A DNA stretch of 64,000 nucleotides, taken from Gelatiniphilus marinus (GTDB taxonomy: Bacteria; Bacteroidota; Bacteroidia; Flavobacteriales; Flavobacteriaceae). The DNA is taken from NCBI RefSeq assembly GCF_042678305.1, contig NZ_JBHUDT010000006.1; one strand, written 5' to 3'. Each line of letters starts with the position of its first letter. The first letter of the stretch is position 1. This document shows positions 27,835-36,220 of this stretch, piece after piece. Under the pieces are notes generated by a model that was given only the letters and a program-made list of their open reading frames with translations, had not been told where the DNA came from and did not search any database. The translations under genes were made by a program, and so were the position numbers.

Positions 27835-28929
27835 TTATAGCTTATATATTTCAACCAAATGATTAACAATTCGTTCGGCAGCTTTTCCATCCCAAAGTTG
27901 TGGAATATTACTTTGTTTCCAGTTACCGGAAAGCAAATCCTCAAAAGCAGCTTCAATTTTAAAAGTATCGTTTCCAACTAAAACATTTGTTCCTAGCTCA
28001 CAAGTTTCTGGGCGTTCGGTAGAATCCCTAAGCGTTATACAGGGTACATTCATAACCGTGGTTTCTTCGGTAATCCCACCAGAATCTGTTAAAACACCAA
28101 ATGCGTTTTTTACCAAATAATTAAACTCTAAATAACCCAAAGGTTCTATATAGTGCAGGTTTTCAAAGTTCAGCTTAAGCCCTTGTAATAATTTTTTTGT
28201 TCTAGGATGCACAGGGAAAATAATAGAAAAATCTTTCCCTAAAGTTGCAATTTGTGTAATTAGGTTTTTTAACTGAGATGCTTCATCGACATTATTTGGC
28301 CTATGCAGTGTCATCACTAAATAATGCTTTTTCTTTAAGTTTAAATCTTTCCAAATTAAAGGTTTTTTTAGCCTGTTTTCGTTTTTGAGTAAGGTATCAA
28401 TCATCACGTTTCCAACGAAAAAAATATTGTTTTCCATCACGCCCAACCGCTTCAAGTTGTTATTTGCGTATGTTGAGGTTGTAAAAAAATAATCGGTTAA
28501 GCTATCGGTTACTATCCTATTTATTTCTTCGGGCATTTTCATGTCTCCAGACCGGATACCGGCCTCAACATGTGCCACTTTTATACTTGCTTTTTTGGCT
28601 ACAATGGTACACGCCATGGTTGAGGTAACATCGCCAACCACCATTACCAAATCGCATGGGTGTTGTTGCAATTCCCTTTCAAAGCCAACCATAATAGCCG
28701 CTGTTTGTTGGGCTTGCGTTCCACTTTTTACCTCTAAATTTGAATCTGGAAAAGGAATATTTAATTCCTCAAAAAAAGTAGCGCTTAAATTTTTATCGTA
28801 ATGCTGCCCGGTATGTACTAATCTATATTTAATATTGAACCCTTGAGTGTTTTTCTGTTTTATGGTTTCTATTATGGGCGCTATTTTCATAAAATTTGGG
28901 CGCGCACCAGCTACTATTGTCATGTTCAT
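27835..28929 (-). CDS. wecB: UDP-N-acetylglucosamine 2-epimerase (non-hydrolysing)
   Basis: 364 residues. Interconverts UDP-GlcNAc and UDP-ManNAc for surface polysaccharide. Signature blocks: GARPNFMKIAPI, TGQHYDKNLSATFF, VVGDVTSTMAC, HVEAGIRSGDMKMPEEINR, HPRTKK, and DSGGITEETTVMNVPCITLR followed by STERPETCELGTNVLVG, which carry the catalytic and UDP-binding residues. The start overlaps the stop of the upstream CapK-like gene by 4 bp (28926-28929), implying translational coupling. Confidence 0.95.
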   Translation of the reverse strand: MNMTIVAGARPNFMKIAPIIETIKQKNTQGFNIKYRLVHTGQHYDKNLSATFFEELNIPFPDSNLEVKSGTQAQQTAAIMVGFERELQQHPCDLVMVVGDVTSTMACTIVAKKASIKVAHVEAGIRSGDMKMPEEINRIVTDSLTDYFFTTSTYANNNLKRLGVMENNIFFVGNVMIDTLLKNENRLKKPLIWKDLNLKKKHYLVMTLHRPNNVDEASQLKNLITQIATLGKDFSIIFPVHPRTKKLLQGLKLNFENLHYIEPLGYLEFNYLVKNAFGVLTDSGGITEETTVMNVPCITLRDSTERPETCELGTNVLVGNDTFKIEAAFEDLLSGNWKQSNIPQLWDGKAAERIVNHLVEIYKL

Positions 28930-30245
28930 TGGCTTTTTGGTATTAAGGATGAAAACTGTTTAAGCTTACCACTTTTTGAGCGTTTTAAATGCGTTTGTTT
29001 TTCGAATATGAGATGTAATCCTTTTTCAAGATAACGCTCCATTTCAGTTTTAATTACGGCTTCTTTTTCTTTTGAAAAGGGCTTATCGCTCGCATAAATA
29101 ATTTTAAACGTATCGAGTTTTTGTTGTTCTATTATAAACTCTTTTACATGTGCATCGCCTTCAATAATGCTTTTGGTAATATAGTAAAAAGTAAGTCCCG
29201 CCACTTTTTTTCTACTGGGTAAAATAGCCATATCATTGGTTCTGCCCACCAGTTTTTCGAGAATGGGTCTATTAAGGGTGCTTTTTTTGGAAAATGCGCC
29301 AATATCGCCAATATCATAACGTATAAACGGTTGCGATTTGTTGTAAAGCGACGTGATTACCAAACGGCCTTCTTCGCCTAGTGGCAATACATTATTATGC
29401 TCGTCTAAAATTTCTACAAAAAGCGTTTCACTATTTACCTGCCATTGTTTTTTTGGGTTTTCAAAGGCAATTAAATCCAATTCAGATGCACCGTATTCGT
29501 TAACAACAGGCACTCCAAATTGGGTTTCCATAAGTTGTTTATCACCATCAAAAAGCATTTCAGAGGTTACAATACAAACTTTTAAGGATTTACAAACGCT
29601 ATTTAAAACCATGTTTTTACGTTGTAAGAATCTTGCGAACTGTACAATGGGGCTGGTATAGCCATTAATATACATAATGGGTTTCGATTTAAAAACCGAC
29701 AACCATTTCTGTAAAGCGGTATCGCTTAAATCGAACACGTTAAATCGAGTTCTGTTGCTTATAAAATCTTTTAGTTTTTCTGTATAAAACCCTTTTTTAT
29801 CTAACGGTATTCCATAAAACCGAGCTTGTTTCGATCTGTTAAAATCAATATTGTACCAACCAAACCTGTCTTGAATAACAGCCCAGGTTAATGCATGGCA
29901 AAACTTATCTTTTGAAAAAACAAAAGGTGTTCCCGAAGCTCCAGAGGTTTTATCTATATAAATATTCGTTTTAGAAAAACCATCGGTTAAAAGCGTTTGC
30001 AAAGGTTGCTGCAAATCCTGTTTGGTCATCACAGGAATACTATTCCAATCTAATGGATTAATGTCCTTTGCAAACGTTTTATAAAACGAATTGTGTTTTA
30101 AATGATAAGCAACAATGTCTTGTTTTTTAGTTTTCAGATAATCTCTAAAGGCATTATCATCTTTATTTTGAATAGATTCTAAATGATTTTTAGCTTCCTT
30201 TATGGGAAAGCCTTTTAATTTTAACGAAAGATCAAATAATTTCAA
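28926..30245 (-). CDS. CapK-like adenylate-forming protein (phenylacetate-CoA ligase family), polysaccharide cluster
   Basis: ANL-type adenylating fold: TSGASGTPFVFSKD (phosphate loop), EYGASELDLIAFE and QPFIRYDIGDIGAF (adenylate-binding Asp). These resemble PaaK/CapK proteins found in capsule clusters, whose substrate is generally unknown. Start is uncertain. ATGs at 30389 and 30329 exist, but they would translate a hairpin repeat (30287-30302) and leave no room for the divergent purD promoter. A TTG at 30245 gives 439 residues, the usual length, beginning just before LFDLSLKLKGFPIKEA. It leads the operon with wecB and the GT4 gene. Confidence 0.8.
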   Translation of the reverse strand: MKLFDLSLKLKGFPIKEAKNHLESIQNKDDNAFRDYLKTKKQDIVAYHLKHNSFYKTFAKDINPLDWNSIPVMTKQDLQQPLQTLLTDGFSKTNIYIDKTSGASGTPFVFSKDKFCHALTWAVIQDRFGWYNIDFNRSKQARFYGIPLDKKGFYTEKLKDFISNRTRFNVFDLSDTALQKWLSVFKSKPIMYINGYTSPIVQFARFLQRKNMVLNSVCKSLKVCIVTSEMLFDGDKQLMETQFGVPVVNEYGASELDLIAFENPKKQWQVNSETLFVEILDEHNNVLPLGEEGRLVITSLYNKSQPFIRYDIGDIGAFSKKSTLNRPILEKLVGRTNDMAILPSRKKVAGLTFYYITKSIIEGDAHVKEFIIEQQKLDTFKIIYASDKPFSKEKEAVIKTEMERYLEKGLHLIFEKQTHLKRSKSGKLKQFSSLIPKSQ

Positions 30246-30286
30246 AATAAAAATAATTTTTGTAAAGTAAATAAAAAAAAGTCGTG

Positions 30287-30302
30287 TCCCGAAGTGTCGG
30301 GA
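30287..30302. repeat. small hairpin repeat in the purD/CapK intergenic region
   Basis: tcccga-agtg-tcggga, a 6-bp perfect stem with a 4-nt loop. A related unit with the same ccgaagNgtcggga half occurs at 47591-47612 upstream of rnr. Confidence 0.6.
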
Positions 30303-30348
30303 GTGGTAATTAGTTTTATTTTTACGCATTATAAAAAACCACAGCACA

Positions 30349-31632
30349 ATGAATATTTTAGTATTAGGTTCTGGCGGAAGAGAACACACTTTTGCTTGGA
30401 AAATAGCCCAAAGCCCTTTATGTAAAAACCTATACGTTGCTCCAGGAAATTCTGGAACAGCTCAAATAGCAACCAATGTAAATATTGGCGTAACCGATTT
30501 TAAAGCTATTAAAACCCTTGTTTTAAATGAAAATATAGATATGGTTGTGGTTGGGCCTGAAGACCCCTTGGTAAAAGGCGTGCACGATTTCTTTTTAAAT
30601 GAAGATAGTTTAAAACACGTTTCGGTTATTGGGCCACAACAAAAAGCTGCCGAATTAGAAGGTAGTAAAGAATTTGCCAAAGAATTCATGTTTCGCCATA
30701 ACATTCCTACGGCGGCATACCAGAGTTTTACAAAACAATCTGTTGAAAAAGGCTATGCGTTTTTAGAAACCTTAAACCCGCCTTACGTTTTAAAAGCAGA
30801 TGGATTAGCAGCCGGTAAAGGTGTTGTTATTTTAAACGATTTAAACGAAGCCAAAGCCGAATTAAAAAGCATGCTGGTTGATGCTAAATTTGGTGAAGCC
30901 AGTACAAAAGTGGTTATTGAAGAGTTTTTAGACGGCATAGAGTTAAGTTGTTTTGTATTAACCGATGGCAAAAACTATAAAATTTTACCAACTGCCAAAG
31001 ATTATAAACGCATTGGCGAAGGCGATACGGGTTTAAATACTGGCGGCATGGGAGCAGTTTCTCCAGTGCCATTTGCAACCGATGAATTTCTTAATAAAAT
31101 AGAAGAACGCATTGTAAAACCAACTATAAATGGTTTTAAAAAAGATGATTTGCCGTATGTTGGTTTTGTGTTTATTGGATTGATAAAAGTGGGCGGCGAC
31201 CCCAAAGTGATTGAATATAATGTTAGAATGGGCGACCCTGAAACCGAAGTGGTATTACCGCGTTTAAAGACTGATTTTGTTGAAATACTAAAGGCCATGG
31301 CTAACCAAACTTTAGATAAAATTAATATTGAAATAGACGAGCGTGCCGCAACAACCATCATGTTGGTATCTGGTGGATATCCTGAAGCTTACGAAAAAGG
31401 GAAGGAAATTTTTGGTGTTGAAACCATTACCGAATCTATACCCTTTCATGCTGGCGCAAAATTGCAAGATGGTAAAATAATAACCTCTGGCGGACGCGTA
31501 ATGGCAATAACATCATACGGAGGCACCTATAAAGAAGCTATTAAAAAATCTTACCAAAGTATAGAAAAACTATGTTTTGATAAAATGAACTACCGAAAAG
31601 ATATTGGTTTCGATTTAAGCGAATCTGATTAA
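30349..31632 (+). CDS. purD: phosphoribosylamine-glycine ligase
   Basis: A 427-residue ATP-grasp enzyme catalysing the second step of purine synthesis (PRA + glycine + ATP to GAR). N-terminal MNILVLGSGGREHTFAWK is the classic PurD start. ATP-grasp blocks are PPYVLKADGLAAGKGVVI, EEFLDGIELSCFVLTDG and GMGAVSPVPFA, with the metal-binding EYNVRMGDPETEVVLPR. Full length. No other pur gene is nearby. It stands divergent to the CapK operon. Confidence 0.97.
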   Translation: MNILVLGSGGREHTFAWKIAQSPLCKNLYVAPGNSGTAQIATNVNIGVTDFKAIKTLVLNENIDMVVVGPEDPLVKGVHDFFLNEDSLKHVSVIGPQQKAAELEGSKEFAKEFMFRHNIPTAAYQSFTKQSVEKGYAFLETLNPPYVLKADGLAAGKGVVILNDLNEAKAELKSMLVDAKFGEASTKVVIEEFLDGIELSCFVLTDGKNYKILPTAKDYKRIGEGDTGLNTGGMGAVSPVPFATDEFLNKIEERIVKPTINGFKKDDLPYVGFVFIGLIKVGGDPKVIEYNVRMGDPETEVVLPRLKTDFVEILKAMANQTLDKINIEIDERAATTIMLVSGGYPEAYEKGKEIFGVETITESIPFHAGAKLQDGKIITSGGRVMAITSYGGTYKEAIKKSYQSIEKLCFDKMNYRKDIGFDLSESD

Positions 31633-31721
31633 AAAATCTAAACAAAAAATTAAAATACCGTGTATTTTTATCTTGGAATATAAATACTATCCCATTTAAG
31701 TAAAATAATAAGGTAAATGGT

Positions 31722-31949
31722 TTACAAATAAGAATGCGAAGAAATGCTTTTGTCTTCTTCGTTGTTATCATTAAAAACCTTAAGCTGCTTTAACCAATAC
31801 AATAAGGCAACAAAACAAATTAAGGTAAAAATCCAAGACACTGTATTTGCTAACCACCAGTTTTCTAATTCTAACTCTGCTAAAAAATCAAATGGTACAA
31901 AAAGAACGTTAACAAACAAGTCTTGAATGGCGTAAAAGAAATCTTTCAT
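31722..31949 (-). CDS. small membrane protein, DUF6341-like
   Basis: 75 residues with a single strong membrane segment (about 33-55: WLANTVSWIFTLICFVALLYW) preceded by an amphipathic N-terminus (MKDFFYAIQDLFVNVLFVPFDF) and followed by an acidic tail ending DNNEEDKSISSHSYL. It matches my memory of the DUF6341 family, found next to a DUF6427 gene in Flavobacteriaceae. Function unknown. It is divergent from the DUF6427 gene across a 70-bp gap and downstream of convergent purD. Confidence 0.7.
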   Translation of the reverse strand: MKDFFYAIQDLFVNVLFVPFDFLAELELENWWLANTVSWIFTLICFVALLYWLKQLKVFNDNNEEDKSISSHSYL

Positions 31950-32019
31950 CTGTGTTATAATATTTTCTAACCGAACATTTAGTTACTATATTTACGTAGC
32001 TAAAATACAAAAACAGTTA

Positions 32020-32943
32020 ATGATTACAAGTATTTTTAATAAATCTAAGCCAATAAATTTCACTATTGTTTTTTTTACGGTGCTTTTAGCTTTTGCAGTG
32101 CTTAACATAAGGCATGTTGAAAACCCATTTACAACTTCTGTTTTTTTAAAACAAACCCTTCTGTTTTTTGTTTGTTATATTTCTATTTTTGTACTTAACT
32201 TTATTGTAGATAAAAACAATTTATCCCAAAAAAGCAATTACGAAGTTGTATTGTATAGCTTGTTTTTATTGGCACTTCCGCAAACCGTAAACAACCCCGA
32301 TATTATTTATGCCAACTTTTTTGTGCTGTTGGGTTATAGGCGTATTATTAGTTTGCGTTCTCAAATAAACGTAAAGAAAAAATTATTCGATGCTGCTTTC
32401 TGGATTGCCATCGCCACATTGTTTTACTTTTGGTCTGTTTTGTTTTTTTTATTAATTATAATTACGCTGCTTTTATATACCGATAACAATATAAAACATT
32501 GGCTAATTCCGTTTACCGGATTATTAACCGTTTTTTTAATTTCAATTAGTGCTTCAATAATTTACTACGGTAGTTTTTTTGGCGTTTTTAAAAGTTTGCC
32601 AGAGCTTAGTTACAATTTTAACGCTTATAATTCAACCCCATATATTATTATAATTACCATGCTTTTTTCTTTTGGGTTATGGGCTGGTATTTTCTATTTA
32701 AATAACATAAAACAAAAAAAGAAAGCGTTTAGGCCATCGTTTTACGTGGTGCTATTTGCTGTACTTATCGCGTTTTTAATTATAGTTTTTGCACCAAATA
32801 AAAACGGTAGTGAGTTCTTGTTTTTATTTGCGCCTTTAGCCGTTATACTGGCCAATTACATTGAAATAATCCAAGAAAAATGGTTTAAAGAGCTGTTTTT
32901 TGCAGTTATAATTTTAGTACCTTTTGTTATTTTACTGCTGTAG
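32020..32943 (+). CDS. polytopic membrane protein, DUF6427-like
   Basis: 307 residues with about nine hydrophobic segments across the whole length (for example IVFFTVLLAFAVLNI, TLLFFVCYISIFVLNFI, SVLFFLLIIITLLLY, FLFLFAPLAVILANYI). There are no catalytic motifs I recognise. It fits the DUF6427 family of Flavobacteriia, unknown function. Its stop codon overlaps the convergent upp gene by 12 bp, so the two transcripts run into each other. Confidence 0.7.
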   Translation: MITSIFNKSKPINFTIVFFTVLLAFAVLNIRHVENPFTTSVFLKQTLLFFVCYISIFVLNFIVDKNNLSQKSNYEVVLYSLFLLALPQTVNNPDIIYANFFVLLGYRRIISLRSQINVKKKLFDAAFWIAIATLFYFWSVLFFLLIIITLLLYTDNNIKHWLIPFTGLLTVFLISISASIIYYGSFFGVFKSLPELSYNFNAYNSTPYIIIITMLFSFGLWAGIFYLNNIKQKKKAFRPSFYVVLFAVLIAFLIIVFAPNKNGSEFLFLFAPLAVILANYIEIIQEKWFKELFFAVIILVPFVILLL

Positions 32944-33591
32944 TTTTTTGCCAAAAGCCAAATCGCCAGCATCTCCAAGCCCAGGTACAATATAACCTTT
33001 GCTATTTAAGGTGTCGTCTATGGTGGCAATCCATAAATGGGTATTTTTACAAAAGTTGTTTTTAACATAATCTACACCGTCATTGGCACCAATAACACTA
33101 ACCAAATGCACGTCTTTAGGTTTGCCAAAAGGCTTTAAAGCTTCAAAAGTCGCCACCATAGATTGTCCTGTTGCCAGCATGGGGTCGGCTAGAATTAGTG
33201 TTTTATTTTCCAAGTCTGGACAAGCTAAATACTCTACGATAATTTCAAAATTTTCAGGATTTTCTTTGTGGTGTCTGTATGCCGAAATAAAAGCATTTTC
33301 AGCCTTATCAAAATAATTAAGCAAGCCATTGTGCAAAGGAACACCAGCTCTTAAAATAGAACATAAAACAATGTCGTTTTCCATCAAATCCATAGTGCAA
33401 TGTGCTAAAGGGGTTTTAACGGTAGAGGTTTTATAACTCAGGGATTTGCTAATTTCGTAAGCTAAAATGGCACCAATACGTTCAATATTTCGCCTAAAAC
33501 GCATGCGGTCTTTTTGAATACCAAGGTCTCGCATTTCAGAAATAAAAGTGTTTAAAACAGAGTTTTGAAGAGATAAATTATGAATGTACAT
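32932..33591 (-). CDS. upp: uracil phosphoribosyltransferase
   Basis: 219 residues. Salvages uracil with PRPP to give UMP. The PRPP-binding loop is TLILADPMLATGQSMVATFE, and the uracil-binding C-terminal segment is SKGYIVPGLGDAGDLAFG. CSILRAGVPLHNGLLNYF is also family-typical. The last four codons overlap the 3' end of the convergent DUF6427 gene. Confidence 0.96.
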   Translation of the reverse strand: MYIHNLSLQNSVLNTFISEMRDLGIQKDRMRFRRNIERIGAILAYEISKSLSYKTSTVKTPLAHCTMDLMENDIVLCSILRAGVPLHNGLLNYFDKAENAFISAYRHHKENPENFEIIVEYLACPDLENKTLILADPMLATGQSMVATFEALKPFGKPKDVHLVSVIGANDGVDYVKNNFCKNTHLWIATIDDTLNSKGYIVPGLGDAGDLAFGKKLQQ

Positions 33592-33668
33592 CTTGGTTTT
33601 TTTTGCCGTTTTGAAATAGTAAAGTTAATTATTTAGAACTATATTTACATTTTTAAAATCAACTCATT

Positions 33669-34277
33669 ATGTTTACAAGTAAAGCCAATAAAATTTTTCA
33701 GGACGTTATAGAAAAATACCACATTATCAATACGGTTGATCAACCTTTTAAAAACCCTTACAACAAAGATTCTCATTTAATAGAGCATTTACTGTACAGA
33801 AAATGTTGGATTGATACCGTGCAATGGCATTACGAAGACATTATTCGCGACCCACAAATAAATCCTGTTGCGGCTTTAACTTTAAAACGACAAATTGATG
33901 CATCAAATCAAGATAGAACCGATATGGTGGAATATATAGACAGCTATTTTCTTGAAAAATACAAAGATGTTACCGTAAAAAGCAACGCTAACATTAACAC
34001 CGAAAGTCCTGCTTGGGGCATAGACAGATTGTCTATTTTAGCCTTAAAAGTCTATCACATGAACGAGGAAGCTACACGTAATGACGCTTCCGCGGAACAC
34101 AAAGCAGCATGCCAAAAAAAGCTGGATGTTTTATTAGAACAACGTGTAGATTTATCTACGGCTATTGATACGCTGTTAAGCGATATTGAAAACGGCGATA
34201 AATACATGAAAGTTTACAAGCAAATGAAGATGTATAATGATGATGAGCTAAACCCTGTATTGAGAAGTCAGAAATAA
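33669..34277 (+). CDS. DUF4254 family protein
   Basis: 202 residues, cytoplasmic, mainly helical. The blocks YNKDSHLIEHLLYRKCWIDT, VQWHYEDIIRDPQI and WGIDRLSILALKVYHM followed by NEEATR are those of the DUF4254 family, which I associate with gene pairs alongside GT9 glycosyltransferases in Bacteroidota. Function unknown. Here a GT9 gene follows after 69 bp containing a short repeat, in the same orientation. A role in envelope glycan assembly is only suggested by that linkage. Confidence 0.8.
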   Translation: MFTSKANKIFQDVIEKYHIINTVDQPFKNPYNKDSHLIEHLLYRKCWIDTVQWHYEDIIRDPQINPVAALTLKRQIDASNQDRTDMVEYIDSYFLEKYKDVTVKSNANINTESPAWGIDRLSILALKVYHMNEEATRNDASAEHKAACQKKLDVLLEQRVDLSTAIDTLLSDIENGDKYMKVYKQMKMYNDDELNPVLRSQK

Positions 34278-34291
34278 GAAGTGGGCAGTTA

Positions 34292-34338
34292 AATTGAAAT
34301 TGTACTGTCAGTCTGAGCTTGTCGAAGACTTTTCAATT
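34292..34338. repeat. interspersed repeat between the DUF4254 and GT9 genes
   Basis: Outer arms aattgaaa and tttcaatt (8-bp perfect) enclose gtcagtctgagcttgtcgaa, the same tctgagcttgtcgaag text found in fuller repeats elsewhere in the window (35370-35727). Confidence 0.6.
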
Positions 34339-34346
34339 GAAATAAA

Positions 34347-35369
34347 ATGACAAACTCACAAAAACACATCCTAGTAATTCGTCTCTCCGCAATAGGCGAT
34401 GTTGCTATGGTTGTTCCCGTATTACAAGCTTTAACACAGCAATATCCAGAAGTAAAAATAACTGTTTTAACCAGAGTTTTTTTTAATCCTTTTTTTAGGA
34501 ATTTAAAGAATGTATCGGTATTTGAAGCCGATGTTAAAGGTAAGCACAAAGGCGTTTTCGGACTTTATAAATTAGCACGACAGCTCAATAAAAACAATCG
34601 TTTTTATGCCATTGCCGATTTGCATAGTGTTTTAAGAAGCAAAGTTTTAAAAAAGTTTATACGATGCAAACGCTTTGTTTCTATTGATAAAGGCAGAAAA
34701 GAAAAACGACTTTTAACCACAGGAAAACTTTTTAAACAACTAAAAAAAACGCACCAACGCTATGCAGATGTGTTTGATGCCTTAGGTTTCCCTTTAGATT
34801 TAACACAGCCTACTTTTCCTAAAAAGGTAACTTTAAATGAAAAACTACTATTGATTTTAGGCGAAGATTCTAAAAAACGAATTGGCATTGCTCCTTTTGC
34901 AGCACATGAAAGTAAAATGTATCCTTTAGATTTGATGGAACGAGTTATTAAAACGCTATCAAAAGATTATAAAGTGATTCTTTTTGGAGGAGGAAAAAAG
35001 GAAACGGAAATCCTGGATTCCTTTCAAAATAAATATAAAAACGTTATCAATCTGGCCGGTAAACTGTCTTTAAACGAAGAATTAGATGTTATTTCAAATC
35101 TAGACCTCATGCTGTCTATGGATTCAGGAAATGCGCATTTAGCTGCTATGCTAGGTATAAAAGTCGTTACAGTTTGGGGAGTTACTCATCCTTATGCTGG
35201 TTTTGCGCCTTTTAACCAACCAGATGATAACTGTTTGCTGGCAGACAGAAACCAATACCCAAAAATCCCAACTTCGGTTTATGGTAACAAATTTCCTGAA
35301 GGCTATAAACAAGCAGCAGGAAGTATTGCTCCAGAAACAATCATAAATAAAATAGGGTCTATTCTATAA
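34347..35369 (+). CDS. glycosyltransferase family 9 (heptosyltransferase-like)
   Basis: A 340-residue GT-B enzyme. HILVIRLSAIGDVAMVVPVL is the classical N-terminus of ADP-heptose:LPS heptosyltransferases, and SMDSGNAHLAAMLGIKVVTVWG with a following THPYAGFAP is the C-terminal sugar-nucleotide motif (D-S-G-x-x-H). It probably transfers a heptose or related sugar to the lipid A core on the cytoplasmic face of the inner membrane. Donor specificity is inferred from family only. The stop codon is followed directly by a large repeat array. Confidence 0.9.
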   Translation: MTNSQKHILVIRLSAIGDVAMVVPVLQALTQQYPEVKITVLTRVFFNPFFRNLKNVSVFEADVKGKHKGVFGLYKLARQLNKNNRFYAIADLHSVLRSKVLKKFIRCKRFVSIDKGRKEKRLLTTGKLFKQLKKTHQRYADVFDALGFPLDLTQPTFPKKVTLNEKLLLILGEDSKKRIGIAPFAAHESKMYPLDLMERVIKTLSKDYKVILFGGGKKETEILDSFQNKYKNVINLAGKLSLNEELDVISNLDLMLSMDSGNAHLAAMLGIKVVTVWGVTHPYAGFAPFNQPDDNCLLADRNQYPKIPTSVYGNKFPEGYKQAAGSIAPETIINKIGSIL

Positions 35370-35727
35370 CGCCATTAGGAGCTATCAGACTGAGCTCGCC
35401 TGCACTGAGCTTAGTCGAAGTGTCGAAGTCAAAGCGACGAAGTAATCTGTTGAATGCAATTTCACTACAAACAGACTGCCACGTCCTACGTCCTCGCAGT
35501 GACGTCATTACGAGTGAGGCACGAACGAAGTAATCTCATGAATAAAAGAAAAAGATTGCTTAACCCGAAAGGATTCGCAATGACGAAGTAATCTGTAAAA
35601 TAAAAGAATAAGACTGTCACTTCCTAAGTCCTCGCAGTGACGTCATTAATGAGCTGTTAGACTGAGCTCGCCTGCACTGAGCGTAGTCGAAGTGTCGAAG
35701 TCAAAGCGAAGTAATCTCATCAATAAA
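35370..35727 (+). repeat. array of REP-like elements, copies 1-3
   Basis: Three head-to-tail elements share ends: 35370-35504, 35503-35585 and 35584-35642 (short), followed by 35641-35727 (left arm only). Each element pairs a left arm cgtcattacgagtgaggcac-type with a right arm cctcgcagtgacg or ttcgcaatgacg, around a centre gaagtaatctcatgaataa. Copies 1 and the last also carry actgagctcgcctgcactga and gtagtcgaagtgtcgaag. Neighbouring copies fuse through a common cgtca/tgacg, as in REP doublets. Confidence 0.8.
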
Positions 35728-35919
35728 TCAACATAATTCTCATTTTTTATTCCTTATTTTAAATCCCAGTAAATCAGTGCTTTGTAAATTATTTTTAAAA
35801 TCCTAACCCATAAGGTTAGGTGCTAAAAAGTTCATTTTAGGTAGTTTCAGCATAGAATTTTTAAAACGCTATTAACCTAAAAATGAATCACAATGAAACC
35901 ATCTTGATTTTAATAACAA
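35728..35919. other. non-repeat spacer between REP-like arrays
   Basis: AT-rich sequence without a gene. A 7-bp hairpin, cctaacc-cataa-ggttagg (35805-35823), is present without a T-run. It may hold part of the promoter region of the surface protein gene downstream. Confidence 0.4.
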
Positions 35920-36163
35920 CGTCATTGCGAGAAGCGAGGCACGAGCGACGTGGCAATCTGTTAATTATGAGTTCTAAATCAAGAGATTGCTTCACTCCGT
36001 TGCACTCCATTCGCAATGACGAAGTAATCTGTAAAATAAAAGAATAAGACTGCCACTTCCTATGTCCTCGCAGTGACGTCATTACGAGCGTAGCGAAGTA
36101 ATCTCATGAATAAAAGTTCCAAAGAAACAGATTGCTTCAATCGTGCCTCGCTCGCAATGAGGA
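35920..36163 (+). repeat. array of REP-like elements, copies 4-6
   Basis: Elements at 35920-36021, 36021-36078 and 36077-36163, abutting through shared tgacg/cgtca ends. Copy 4 begins cgtcattgcgagaagcgagg and ends cattcgcaatgacg, an imperfect palindrome of about 100 nt. Apparent reading frames through this array are repeat-derived. Confidence 0.8.
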
Positions 36164-36220
36164 ACAACTTTAAAATCATTAAAGGCAACATGTACTTCAT
36201 TTAAAAAAACAAAAATCACA

